Origin: CAVPTL01 sp963794415
GTDB lineage: Bacteria; Actinomycetota; Thermoleophilia; Gaiellales; JAICJC01
DNA: 64,000 nt
Direction: 5' to 3'
Assembly (NCBI GenBank): GCA_963794415.1
Contig: CAWCDI010000001.1
Location: forward strand, 992,001-1,056,000
Positions 1-7,479 of the stretch are shown here, one piece after another. Within the stretch, counting starts at the first letter, position 1, and each line of letters begins with the position of its first letter. Made by a program: the position numbers and the translations under genes. Below the pieces are notes generated by a model. The model searched no databases and was not told where the DNA came from. It worked only from the letters and a program-made list of their open reading frames with translations.

Positions 1-326
1 ATGGCCTGGCCCAGAGAGCCCGCGCCGATGAGCGCGATGTTGTGCTGACCCGACGTCCGCAGGATCTTGCGGATCTCGACGATCAGGTAGTCGATGTTGT
101 ATCCCACGCCGCGCTTGCCGAACTTCCCGAAGCCCGAGAGGTCGCGCCGGATCTGCGTCGCGTTGACGTTCGTGTACTCGCCGATCTCCTGGGATGAGAT
201 CGAATCGCGGCCCATCTTCTTCGCCTGGGTCAGCACCTGGAGGTAGCGGGAGAGACGAGCGGCGACACCGACCGTCAGGCGTTCAGAGGGCAACGGACTG
301 TCCTTATCAGTGGATGCATGCAACAT
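1..326 (-). CDS. rex: Redox-sensing transcriptional repressor Rex (3' part missing)
   Basis: This is the first 108 residues of Rex, a dimeric repressor that reads the NADH/NAD+ ratio and usually controls fermentation or respiration genes. The ATG is at 326. The winged-helix part is clear: SRYLQVLTQAKK, then SSQEIGEYTNVNATQIRRDL, then the FGKFGKRGVGYN signature. The start of the Rossmann NADH-binding domain follows (NIALIGAGSLGQAI, with GxGxxG). The gene runs off the left edge, so the NADH-binding and dimer-swap parts are not visible. It lies downstream of the tsaEB-rimI-tsaD-glutaredoxin cluster on the same strand, about 60 bases after the glutaredoxin gene. Confidence 0.95.
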   Translation of the reverse strand, partial: MLHASTDKDSPLPSERLTVGVAARLSRYLQVLTQAKKMGRDSISSQEIGEYTNVNATQIRRDLSGFGKFGKRGVGYNIDYLIVEIRKILRTSGQHNIALIGAGSLGQA

Positions 327-387
327 GGTGGAGCAAGTGTAACGGTGGGTCCGGACCGACGTGTCATTGAATCGCGGTTCAGATGGT

Positions 388-642
388 TCAACCCGCTGTG
401 CGCGCTCGAACTATTCGTTGCTCGAGCTCGATCGGTTCCACCCGGAACTTGAACGCCTTGCGCCCGCCGACGAAGACGACCGGGATCTGCTCGCGGTAGG
501 CAGCCTCCAGCTCGGGGTCGCCGGTGATGTCCACCTCGCGCACCTCGTAGCCCAGCCGCTCGCGATGCTCCTCGAGCACGGCCTTCGCGACGTCGCAGAG
601 GTGGCAGTCACGGCCGCTGTAGACGACCACCTCGACGGTCAT
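388..642 (-). CDS. Glutaredoxin-like thiol-disulfide protein (DUF836 type)
   Basis: This 84-residue protein has a thioredoxin fold of the small glutaredoxin/DUF836 family. The redox motif CHLC sits at residues 13-16 after the first strand (VVVYSGRDCHLC), and the cis-proline strand IPVVFVGG is at about 53-60. Its ATG overlaps the tsaD stop (ATGA), so the two are translationally coupled. The partner is unknown. Its place between tsaD and rex suggests a general redox role, but that is inference. Length and motifs fit the family with no sign of damage. Confidence 0.85.
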   Translation of the reverse strand: MTVEVVVYSGRDCHLCDVAKAVLEEHRERLGYEVREVDITGDPELEAAYREQIPVVFVGGRKAFKFRVEPIELEQRIVRARTAG

Positions 643-1634
643 GCCGAGGCAAACGCGTCGCGCGCGAGGTAGTCGGGGTACGGCAGCGGGCTCGTGTACC
701 GCGCCGCGGAGGCGATCATCGCCGCATTGTCGGAGCAGAGCCGCATCGGCGCGGCCCGCACCTCCACCCCGCGCTTCGCGCCCGCGTCGTTCAGCGCCTG
801 GCGCAGCACCGTGTTGGCCGCGACGCCGCCCACGAGCGCCGCGCGGGTGTGGCCGGTTGCGTCCAGCGCCTGCGCGGTGCGGCCGACGAGCGATCGCACG
901 ATGGCCGCCTGGTACGAGGCCGCGAGATGCGGCCGGTCGGCCTCGGCGGGATGCTCGGCGACGGCGTGGCGCAGCGCGGTCTTGAGGCCGCTGAACGAGA
1001 AGTCGTGGCCCGGGTGGCCCAGCATCGCGGTCGGGAGCGGGTATGCGGCGGGATCACCCGACGCCGCGAGCCGCTCGAGCTCGGCCCCGCCCGGATAGCC
1101 CAGGCCGAGCAGGCGGGCGCCCTTGTCGAACGCCTCGCCGGCGGCATCGTCCAGCGACGCCCCGATCGGGCGGAAGTCACCGCGCTCGGAGACCTCGGCG
1201 AGAATCGTGTGGCCGCCCGAGGCAAGGAGGCAGAGAAACGGCGGCTCGAGCACGTCGGGCTCCAGGTAGAGCGCCGCGACGTGCCCGTGCAGATGGTTCA
1301 CGCCGAACAGCGGCAGCCCGCGCGCAAAGGCGATCGCCTTGGCGGTCGCAAGCCCCACGAGGAGCGCCCCGATGAGCCCCGGCCCCTCGGTGACCGCCAC
1401 GTCCGAGATGTCGTCGAGCGTCACGCCGGCATCGTCCAGCGCGGTCTGGATCACCGGGGAGACCAGCTCGAGGTGGCGGCGCGAGGCGACCTCGGGAACG
1501 ACCCCGCCGAAGCGGGCGTGCATGGCAGCCTGCGATGCCACGATGCTCGAGCGGATCACGCCGTCGCGCTGGATCACCGCCGCCGCGGTCTCGTCGCACG
1601 ATGTCTCGATCCCCAGGATCAGGTCGGCGGTCAC
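639..1634 (-). CDS. tsaD: tRNA N6-adenosine threonylcarbamoyltransferase TsaD
   Basis: TsaD transfers the threonylcarbamoyl group from TC-AMP to A37 of ANN-decoding tRNAs, working with TsaB and TsaE, both encoded just upstream. The ASKHA-fold signature LGIETSCDETA is at the N terminus, the metal-binding histidines are in FGVNHLHGHVAALY, and the C terminus has LVGGVAANTVLR and CSDNAAMIA. I place the start at the GTG at 1634, which overlaps the rimI stop (GTGA) and leaves five residues before LILGIETS. A GTG at 1658 would add eight residues with no homology. The length (331 residues) is normal. Confidence 0.96.
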   Translation of the reverse strand: MTADLILGIETSCDETAAAVIQRDGVIRSSIVASQAAMHARFGGVVPEVASRRHLELVSPVIQTALDDAGVTLDDISDVAVTEGPGLIGALLVGLATAKAIAFARGLPLFGVNHLHGHVAALYLEPDVLEPPFLCLLASGGHTILAEVSERGDFRPIGASLDDAAGEAFDKGARLLGLGYPGGAELERLAASGDPAAYPLPTAMLGHPGHDFSFSGLKTALRHAVAEHPAEADRPHLAASYQAAIVRSLVGRTAQALDATGHTRAALVGGVAANTVLRQALNDAGAKRGVEVRAAPMRLCSDNAAMIASAARYTSPLPYPDYLARDAFASA

Positions 1635-2086
1635 GGCTCCTCGACGTGATCGCGCCACATGATCACGGCGTCTTCCCGGTTGTCCGTGTAGTACCCGCGG
1701 CGGATACCGGAGGCGACGAAGCCCAGCTGCTCGTACAGGTGCAGCGCGACCGCGTTGGTCACGCGCACCTCGAGGGTGTAGCCGCGGTCGGCGTCTGCCT
1801 CGGTGGACACGAACAGGTGCTCGAGCAGGGCCCGCGCGACGCCCCGGCCGCGATAGGGCTCGTCGACCGCGATGTTCATGATGTGCCAGGCATCGACGTA
1901 CTTGGCGACGATCAGGTAGCCGAGCATCTCCTCGCCCTGGAACGCACCCACGCAGAACCCGCCGGGCTTCACGAGCTCACCCGCGAACATCATGCGCGAC
2001 CACGGCGTGGGATACGAGCGGCGCTCGATCTGCTCGATCGCGTCGAGGTTGTCCGGGCCGAGCCGGCGGAACTCCACCGCGGTCAT
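1631..2086 (-). CDS. rimI: Ribosomal protein-alanine N-acetyltransferase RimI
   Basis: This 151-residue GNAT acetyltransferase is of the RimI type, which acetylates the N-terminal alanine of ribosomal protein S18. The acetyl-CoA loop is IAVDEPYRGRGVARALLEHL, followed by the family's LEVRVTNAVALHLYEQLGF and GIRRGYYTDNREDAVIM. The ATG at 2086 overlaps the tsaB stop (ATGA), and its own stop overlaps the tsaD GTG. The order tsaE-tsaB-rimI-tsaD is common in Gram-positive bacteria and supports the assignment. Confidence 0.95.
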   Translation of the reverse strand: MTAVEFRRLGPDNLDAIEQIERRSYPTPWSRMMFAGELVKPGGFCVGAFQGEEMLGYLIVAKYVDAWHIMNIAVDEPYRGRGVARALLEHLFVSTEADADRGYTLEVRVTNAVALHLYEQLGFVASGIRRGYYTDNREDAVIMWRDHVEEP

Positions 2087-2718
2087 CACACCGCTGCCCT
2101 CCGGGTCGCCGCGAGCGCGAGGTTCCGCTCGGCGTCGGGCGCGCGCAGGTAGAGCGGCTCCGCAGGCCCGGCCGAGCCGATGAGCGCCGCGTGATGCCTG
2201 GCCCACGGGATGTGGAGCGGCGAGTCGTCGGGGGGCACCACGGCGTCGCCGAAAACCGCGCGGTGAAGCACCGCGCCGTCGCCGGCGACCGTCGCGCCGA
2301 CGGGGAGCAGGCCCGCCAGGGTCTCCGGGGAAAGCGCCTGGGGCTCGATGCCTGCGCCCGCGGCGAAGACCTCGCCGCGGCGGGCGTCGATGCACGCCAC
2401 GTCCACGCCCTCACCCTGCAGGAGGGCGTCGAGCGTCGAGACCCCGGCCACGGGCACGCCGAGCGCCAGTCCGAGTCCACGCGCCGTCGCGATCCCGATG
2501 CGAAGGCCCGTGAAGGTGCCGGGCCCGCGGCCGACGACGATCGAGCCGATATCGCCGGGCACCAGCGACGCGCGCTCCAGAAGGACGCGCACGTCCTCGA
2601 GCACGTGCTGGGCGCTTCGCGACCTGCCCCGGGTGGCGGTCTCGGCGATCGTGCGGCCGTCTGCCGTGAGGCCGGAGGTCGCGACGTCGGTCGCGGTATC
2701 AAGGGAAAGGATGATCAA
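2086..2718 (-). CDS. tsaB: tRNA threonylcarbamoyladenosine biosynthesis protein TsaB
   Basis: TsaB is the non-catalytic ASKHA partner that activates TsaD in t6A synthesis. Diagnostic segments are IILSLDTATD at the N terminus and IVVGRGPGTFTGLRIGIATARGL near residue 70. I choose the TTG at 2718, which gives LIILSLDTA and a 20-base overlap with tsaE. An ATG at 2769 would add 17 residues (with GWSCSRPP) that do not resemble the family. The protein is then 210 residues and somewhat short in its C-terminal half, as often seen outside proteobacteria. Confidence 0.92.
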   Translation of the reverse strand: MIILSLDTATDVATSGLTADGRTIAETATRGRSRSAQHVLEDVRVLLERASLVPGDIGSIVVGRGPGTFTGLRIGIATARGLGLALGVPVAGVSTLDALLQGEGVDVACIDARRGEVFAAGAGIEPQALSPETLAGLLPVGATVAGDGAVLHRAVFGDAVVPPDDSPLHIPWARHHAALIGSAGPAEPLYLRAPDAERNLALAATRRAAV

Positions 2719-3064
2719 GCGCGGCAGCCACTTCGGGATCGGTGGTCTCGAGCACGACCAGCCTAGCATCGGCCCCCGTGATCCGTATGGTTACGCCCAT
2801 CCGGGGGGTTGGCAGCACCCCCTCCCCGGCCTGCGGCCACTCGACGAACGCGATGCCCTCGTCGAAGTACGGTTCCAGATCGGCCCACTCCTCGTCCGTG
2901 ACCCCGTGCGACCGGTAGAGGTCGAGGTGCGAGACCGGCCCGTGCGGCGACGAGTAGAGGTGGCCCACGGTGTACGTGGGGCTCGTGACCGCGCCGGTCA
3001 CGCCCAGCGCCGCGCACGCGGCCCGGACGAACGCCGTCTTGCCGGCTCCCATCTCGCCGCTCAC
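2699..3064 (-). CDS. tsaE: tRNA threonylcarbamoyladenosine biosynthesis ATPase TsaE (start unclear)
   Basis: TsaE is the P-loop ATPase that cycles the TsaB-TsaD complex. The Walker A motif GEMGAGKT opens the reading frame, followed by TSPTYTVGHLY and HLDLYR, both typical of the family. The coordinates use the only ordinary start codon available, a GTG at 3064. The same frame stays open and protein-like upstream to about 3136 (TEAVAARIAAILKPGDVVNV), exactly where other TsaE proteins have their first helix and strand. No ATG, GTG or TTG is found there. The true start may be a rare codon just after the UDG stop, or a base may be wrong. Confidence 0.9.
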   Translation of the reverse strand: MSGEMGAGKTAFVRAACAALGVTGAVTSPTYTVGHLYSSPHGPVSHLDLYRSHGVTDEEWADLEPYFDEGIAFVEWPQAGEGVLPTPRMGVTIRITGADARLVVLETTDPEVAAALDHPFP

Positions 3065-3131
3065 GTTGACGACGTCGCCCGGCTTCAGGATCGCAGCGAT
3101 CCTGGCGGCGACGGCCTCGGTCTGGACGAGG

Positions 3132-3815
3132 CTAGAACAGTCCCAGCTGAGCGTACTCGGGCTCGTGCTGCACCGCCGGCGCTGGATCGGGGATCGCCTG
3201 CACCGGTGCCGGCACGGCTGGCCGGCCGCCCATCAGCCCGGGCAGCAGTCGGATGTCCTCGCGGAGCGTGTCGAGCATCGCCGGCGTGTAGAGCGCCGCG
3301 GCCGGGTGGTAGATCGGGAAGATGACGAGCTCGACGCCCGCGATGCGGTGGTTCTGGGCCGCTCCGCGCACGCGCGTGATCCCATGCGGCTGGCTGGTGA
3401 GGAGCTTGGTCGCGAAGTTCCCGAGGGTGCAGATCACGCGCGGCCGGATGAGCTCGACCTGCTTGAAGAGGTACGGCTCGCACGAGGCGATCTCGTCCTC
3501 GAGCGGGTCGCGGTTGCCCGGCGGGCGGCACTTGAGCACGTTTGCGATGTAGACGTCGGGCCGGGCGAGGCCGATCTCCGCGAGCAGCGTGTCGAGGAGC
3601 TTGCCGGCCTGGCCGACGAACGGCACGCCCTGCTTGTCCTCGTGGAACCCCGGCGCCTCGCCGACGAACATCAGATCCGCGTCGAGGTTCCCGTCGCCGA
3701 CGACGACCTGGGTGCGCCCCTGCGACAGCTCGCACCGGGTGCAGCCGCGCCATTGCGAAGCGTGCTGCTCGAGCTCATGACGCCGGGTGGCTGCCTCGTC
3801 ACTCACGAGGTGCAT
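3132..3815 (-). CDS. Family-4 type uracil-DNA glycosylase (4Fe-4S)
   Basis: This enzyme removes uracil from DNA. It carries four cysteines for a 4Fe-4S cluster: CTRC near the N terminus, then C of KCRPPGNR and C of IASCEPYL. The active-site motif GEAPGFHEDKQGVPFVGQAG and the later HPAAALY are typical of families 4 and 5. The C terminus YAQLGLF is common in actinobacterial members. The ATG at 3815 removes a low-complexity upstream extension; the protein is then 227 residues. It lies directly before tsaE in the same direction. Confidence 0.93.
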   Translation of the reverse strand: MHLVSDEAATRRHELEQHASQWRGCTRCELSQGRTQVVVGDGNLDADLMFVGEAPGFHEDKQGVPFVGQAGKLLDTLLAEIGLARPDVYIANVLKCRPPGNRDPLEDEIASCEPYLFKQVELIRPRVICTLGNFATKLLTSQPHGITRVRGAAQNHRIAGVELVIFPIYHPAAALYTPAMLDTLREDIRLLPGLMGGRPAVPAPVQAIPDPAPAVQHEPEYAQLGLF

Positions 3816-3837
3816 TCTGTCACCCCGGCCGGACGCG

Positions 3838-4047
3838 TCAGCCGCAGGAGCCGCAGGACCCGCCGCAGCAGCCGCCCCCGCCGCCGGCCATCGCGCCCTC
3901 GGGGCGGTTGGTGGCAAACGAGGAGAGGAGCCGGGTGGCCGTGGTGCCGCCGCAATCGGGGCACGTGACCTGCTCGGGGCCGCTCAGCGAGACGAGCTCT
4001 TCGAACTCGCCCGAGCAGCCGGCACAGAGATATTCGTAGATCGGCAC
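3838..4047 (-). CDS. FmdB-type small zinc-ribbon protein
   Basis: This 69-residue protein begins VPIYEYLCAGC, the hallmark of the FmdB/CxxC_CxxC_SSSS family, with the second zinc knuckle at CPDCGG. The C terminus is a glycine- and cysteine-rich tail (GGGGCCGGSCGSCG) also seen in family members. GTG at 4047 is the start. Function is uncertain; related proteins are described as putative regulators. It is read divergently from the pantothenate operon and sits 22 bases upstream of the uracil-DNA glycosylase, so the two may share a promoter. Confidence 0.85.
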   Translation of the reverse strand: MPIYEYLCAGCSGEFEELVSLSGPEQVTCPDCGGTTATRLLSSFATNRPEGAMAGGGGGCCGGSCGSCG

Positions 4048-4070
4048 CCGTGCAGCATACCCACGAACGG

Positions 4071-4100
4071 ACGGTGCCTGGCACCGGTTATTCACCAAGG
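4071..4100. repeat. Half copy of a palindromic intergenic element
   Basis: GGTGCCTGGCACCGG followed by TTATTCACC lies between the divergent FmdB and DUF2520 genes. The core GGTGCC-T-GGCACC and the right flank match the longer palindrome at 6843-6875. The left flank here has diverged. See the matching entry and finding. Confidence 0.6.
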
Positions 4101-4116
4101 TTCTACGATCGGGGAT

Positions 4117-4842
4117 GTGCAGAGCGACACGGTGGTGATCGGAGCGGGACGGGTCGGCCGGACGGTCGCAGCCCGGATCGGCGAAACGACGCTCGTTGCG
4201 CGCGGCCAGACGCCCCCGCTCGACGGCTGCAGACGCCTTCTCATCGCAACCCCGGACGATGCCATTGCGGCGGTGTGCGCCACCCTCGCGCCACAGCTCG
4301 GGCCGGAGTGCGTGGTGATCCACTTCTCCGGCGCGACGAGCATCCACGCACTGGATCCCGCGCCGGGGCCGAAGGCGTGCGTGCACCCGGTGCAGACGAT
4401 CGATCCTGCGGCAGGCGGCGATCAGCTGGAGGGCGCGTTCGCGGCGATCACCGGCGACTGGGACGACGGCGCGGCGCTTGCAGAGGAGCTTGGCATGACG
4501 CCGTTTCCCCTCGCCGACGACAGAAAGCCCGTGTACCACGCCGCGATGGCCTTCGGCTCGAACTACCTGGTGACGCTCACGGCGGTGGCGGTTGGCCTGA
4601 TGGAGCGCGCGGGCATCGGCCGCGACGACGCGCTGCAGATCCTCCAGCCGCTGCAGCTCCGCACGATCGAGCGGGCCGGCGAGCCGCCGACCGGCCCCAT
4701 CGCGCGCGGCGACGCCGCCACGGTGCGCGCCCACCTCGAGGCGATCGGGCCGGCGCTCGAGCCGCTCTACCGGGAGCTGGGCAGGGCCACGCTGCCGCTG
4801 GTCTCCCCCGCCTCGGCCGACGCCGTGCGAGGAGCGCTGTGA
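4117..4842 (+). CDS. DUF2520 Rossmann-fold dehydrogenase-like protein
   Basis: This 241-residue protein has an N-terminal NAD(P)-binding motif (VVIGAGRVGRTVA) and an all-helical C-terminal domain containing YHAAMAFGSNYLVTL, as in the DUF2520 family related to ketopantoate reductases and 6-phosphogluconate dehydrogenases. The start is the GTG at 4117, the first candidate before the Rossmann strand. Its stop overlaps the panC start (GTGA), so it is the first gene of a pantothenate operon. A ketopantoate reductase role would fill the gap between PanB and PanC; this is inference from context. Confidence 0.85.
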   Translation: MQSDTVVIGAGRVGRTVAARIGETTLVARGQTPPLDGCRRLLIATPDDAIAAVCATLAPQLGPECVVIHFSGATSIHALDPAPGPKACVHPVQTIDPAAGGDQLEGAFAAITGDWDDGAALAEELGMTPFPLADDRKPVYHAAMAFGSNYLVTLTAVAVGLMERAGIGRDDALQILQPLQLRTIERAGEPPTGPIARGDAATVRAHLEAIGPALEPLYRELGRATLPLVSPASADAVRGAL

Positions 4843-5555
4843 CCACTGCGCTCGTGCCCACCATGGGCGCGCTTCACGACGGCCACCGGGCGCTTCTGCG
4901 GGCCGCCCGGGCCGGAAGCGACCACGTCGTCATGAGCCTCTTCGTGAACCCGACGCAGTTCGGTCGTGACGAGGATTTCGCCACCTACCCGCGCGACGAT
5001 GCCCGCGACCGCGCGATTGCCAGAGCGGAGGGCGTGGACGAGGTGTTCGCACCGACGGTCGGCGAGATGTATCCCGACGGGTTCGATACAACGGTCCGCG
5101 TCGGCGACCTCGCCTCCCGCTTCGAGGGCGCCCACCGGCCCGGCCACTTCGACGGCGTCGCGACGGTCGTGGCCAAGCTCTTTGCGCGCGTGCGTCCCGA
5201 CGTGGCCTACTTCGGCGAGAAGGATGCCCAGCAGCTGGCGGTGATCCGGCGGATGAACGCCGACCTGGATCTTGGCGTCCAGATCCGGGCGGTGCCGACG
5301 GTGCGCGAGCCCGACGGCCTGGCCCTCTCGTCGCGGAACACGCGCCTCTCGCCGGACGAGCGGCGGCGCGCAGCCTCGCTTCATCGCGCGATGCTGGCAC
5401 GCGACCCGGGGCTCGTCGAGGGCGACCTGGACTACCTCGCGGTGGTGGATCCGCGGACGTTCACCGAGGTGCCGGAGGCGCCCGGAGCCATCGTGGTTGC
5501 CGCTGCCCGCTTCGGCGACACCCGATTGCTGGATACGATTGCGGTCGAGCGCTGA
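4839..5555 (+). CDS. panC: Pantothenate synthetase PanC (compact form)
   Basis: PanC joins pantoate and beta-alanine using ATP. The HIGH-type motif is in LVPTMGALHDGHRALL, with FVNPTQFGRDEDFATYPR, the substrate segment RPGHFDGVATVVAKLF, YFGEKDAQQL and LSSRN all present. At 238 residues it is shorter than the usual 270-290. It begins right at the first strand, lacking about 20 residues, and the helical linker after LSPDERRRAASLHRAML is missing about 30. All catalytic segments remain. GTG at 4839 overlaps DUF2520, and the stop overlaps the panB ATG (TGATG). Confidence 0.95.
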   Translation: MTTALVPTMGALHDGHRALLRAARAGSDHVVMSLFVNPTQFGRDEDFATYPRDDARDRAIARAEGVDEVFAPTVGEMYPDGFDTTVRVGDLASRFEGAHRPGHFDGVATVVAKLFARVRPDVAYFGEKDAQQLAVIRRMNADLDLGVQIRAVPTVREPDGLALSSRNTRLSPDERRRAASLHRAMLARDPGLVEGDLDYLAVVDPRTFTEVPEAPGAIVVAAARFGDTRLLDTIAVER

Positions 5556-6442
5556 TGAAGATTTCCCTGCCGGCCCTGGCCGAGATGAAGCTCAACCGCG
5601 ATCCGATCGTGATGATCACGGCCTACGACTACGCCACCGCGAAGATCGTTGACCGCTGCGGCGTGGACATGGTGCTGGTGGGCGACTCGGCAGCGAACAA
5701 CGTGCTCGGCCACGACCCGATCTCCACCACCGGCGCGACGATGGACGAGCTCCTGATCCTGACGCGGGCAGTGAGCCGCGCGTGCGAGCGCGCGATCGTC
5801 GTGGGCGACCTGCCGTTCATGAGCTATCAGGTGTCCGACGAGGACGCGGTGCGAAACGCCGGGCGGTTCATCAAGGAGGCGCGCGCCGACGTGGTGAAGC
5901 TGGAGGGCGGCGGCGAGTCGGCCCGGCGGGCAGCGGCGCTTCGCCGCGCGGGCATTCCCGTGATGGGCCACATCGGCCTGACCCCGCAGACCGCGACGAT
6001 CCTCGGCGGCCACAAGGCCCAGGGGCGTGAGTGGCACCAGGCCCGCCGCGTCTACGAGGACGCGATCGCCCTCCAGGCGGCCGGATGCTTTGGGATCGTG
6101 CTCGAGTGCGTGCCCGGGCCGGTGGCGCAGGCCATCACCAACCGGCTCACCATCCCCACCATCGGCATCGGCGCCGGCCCTCACACCGACGGCCAGGTGC
6201 TGGTGTTCCACGACCTGCTGGGGATGCGGCCGGCGAGCGAGTTCAGCCCCAAGTTCGTCAAGCGGTTCGCCGAGGTCGGCGACGTGATCGCCGAGGGCGT
6301 CACCGCCTATGCCGACGAGGTGCGCGGAGGGACGTTCCCGGACGAGGCGCACACGTTTACCATGCGGCCCGAAGAGGTCTCAGCGTTCGAAGCCTCTATC
6401 AGCGGGGAAACGACCGATGAGAACGTGCTCGCCGACTGGTGA
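5555..6442 (+). CDS. panB: 3-methyl-2-oxobutanoate hydroxymethyltransferase PanB
   Basis: PanB makes ketopantoate from 2-ketoisovalerate and methylene-tetrahydrofolate, the first committed step to pantothenate and coenzyme A. The 295-residue TIM-barrel protein contains ITAYDYATAKIVD, VLVGDSAANNVLG, VKLEGG, MGHIGLTPQ and GIGAGPHTDGQVLVFHDLLG, the metal- and folate-binding signatures. ATG at 5555 overlaps the panC stop. It is the last gene of the operon; the next gene follows after 21 bases and is unrelated. Confidence 0.97.
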   Translation: MKISLPALAEMKLNRDPIVMITAYDYATAKIVDRCGVDMVLVGDSAANNVLGHDPISTTGATMDELLILTRAVSRACERAIVVGDLPFMSYQVSDEDAVRNAGRFIKEARADVVKLEGGGESARRAAALRRAGIPVMGHIGLTPQTATILGGHKAQGREWHQARRVYEDAIALQAAGCFGIVLECVPGPVAQAITNRLTIPTIGIGAGPHTDGQVLVFHDLLGMRPASEFSPKFVKRFAEVGDVIAEGVTAYADEVRGGTFPDEAHTFTMRPEEVSAFEASISGETTDENVLADW

Positions 6443-6463
6443 GCTGAGAGGAGCCCGAACGAC

Positions 6464-6850
6464 ATGGCGACATTCCTGCACACGATGTACCGCATCACCG
6501 ACCACGACCGCACGCGGGCGTTCTACGAGGCGCTCGGGTTCGAGTTCCGGCGCGAGCTCCCGATCGTGCGCGACGGCGAGCTCGAGGCGACCAACTACTT
6601 CTACGGCTTTCCCGGTGAGGAGCCCGAGCTCGAGTTCACGCTGAACCACGACGGGCGCACCTACGACAACGGCACCGGCTACGGCCATGTCGCGATCGGC
6701 GTCTCGGATCTCGACGGCACGCTGGCGGCGCTGAAGGCGCAGGGCATCGAGCCCGAGAAGCCGCCGTACTCGGTGAGCGAGGGCGGCTCGCTCCTCTGCT
6801 TCGTGCGCGACCCCGACGACTACCGGATCGAGATCATCGGCCGTGAATAG
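6464..6850 (+). CDS. VOC-family (glyoxalase I-like) protein
   Basis: This 128-residue protein has two beta-alpha-beta-beta-beta modules of the vicinal oxygen chelate fold. FLHTMYRITDHDRTRAFYEALGF opens the first module and GYGHVAIGVSDLDGTLAAL the second, ending in RDPDDYRIEII. Candidate metal ligands are His6, Glu in LEFTLNH, His in GHVAIGV and Glu in YRIEII, matching lactoylglutathione lyases. A good ribosome site (GAGAGGAG) precedes the ATG. The exact substrate is not certain. The stop codon lies inside the palindrome at 6843-6875. Confidence 0.9.
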   Translation: MATFLHTMYRITDHDRTRAFYEALGFEFRRELPIVRDGELEATNYFYGFPGEEPELEFTLNHDGRTYDNGTGYGHVAIGVSDLDGTLAALKAQGIEPEKPPYSVSEGGSLLCFVRDPDDYRIEIIGRE

Positions 6851-6875
6851 CCGGTGCCTGGCACCGGGTATTCAC
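6843..6875. repeat. Palindromic intergenic element, 16-base arms
   Basis: The left arm GTGAATAGCCGGTGCC and right arm GGCACCGGGTATTCAC are inverted repeats around a single T at 6859, with one mismatch. It includes the stop of the VOC gene and ends 14 bases before the next GNAT gene. The RNA would form a strong hairpin but no T-run follows, so it is either a non-canonical terminator or a mobile REP-like repeat. A related half copy is at 4071-4100. Confidence 0.7.
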
Positions 6876-6888
6876 TGCAGGAGCGCGG

Positions 6889-7479
6889 ATGAGGATCGTC
6901 CAGGCATCCGCTGATCGCGGACCGGCCCTCGCGGGCGTGCTCGCGCGGGCATTCGTCACCGAGCCGATGCTGCGCTGGACGATGGGCGGAAGCGATGCCG
7001 ACCTGGCCGACCGGCTCACCGTCGAGTTCGAGCCGCTCGTGACCGGCATGGCCGCCCATGGGATGGTGTGGGAGGCCGGGGACGGCGTCGGGCTGGCCGG
7101 CTGGGTCGAGCCCGGGCGAACGAACGTCCTCTGGGAGTCACAGGCCGGCGGTGACGTGGTGAACCCGCTCACCGAGGACGGCGGCGTGCGGCGTGACGCG
7201 ATGTGGGCATGGGTCGAGTCCCAGCTGCCGGCCGACCCGGTGTGGTTCCTCGACCATCTCGGAGTCGAGCCCGCGACCCAGGGCCAGGGCGCGGGATCGG
7301 CGCTGATCCGCCACGGCCTCGGCCGAAGCGACGCAGACGGCGTCGATGCGTTCCTCGAGACCGGTACCGCGAGGAACGTCGGCTACTACGAGCGGTTCGG
7401 GTTCACGGTGGTGAGCGAGGGCGACGCTCCCGGCGGCGGCCCTCACATCTGGTTCATGCGCCGGCCTGCAGCTCGCTGA
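6889..7479 (+). CDS. GNAT family N-acetyltransferase
   Basis: This 196-residue acetyltransferase has the acetyl-CoA loop GVEPATQGQGAGSALIRHGL and a C-terminal motif NVGYYERFGFTVVSEGDAPGGGPHIWFM. The GGGP ending and overall architecture match the three tandem GNAT genes at 12-14 kb, so these are paralogues. The substrate is unknown. An ATG follows GCAGGAGCGCGG, which carries a weak ribosome site. Its last 26 bases overlap the convergent GFA-TPR gene. Confidence 0.88.
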   Translation: MRIVQASADRGPALAGVLARAFVTEPMLRWTMGGSDADLADRLTVEFEPLVTGMAAHGMVWEAGDGVGLAGWVEPGRTNVLWESQAGGDVVNPLTEDGGVRRDAMWAWVESQLPADPVWFLDHLGVEPATQGQGAGSALIRHGLGRSDADGVDAFLETGTARNVGYYERFGFTVVSEGDAPGGGPHIWFMRRPAAR

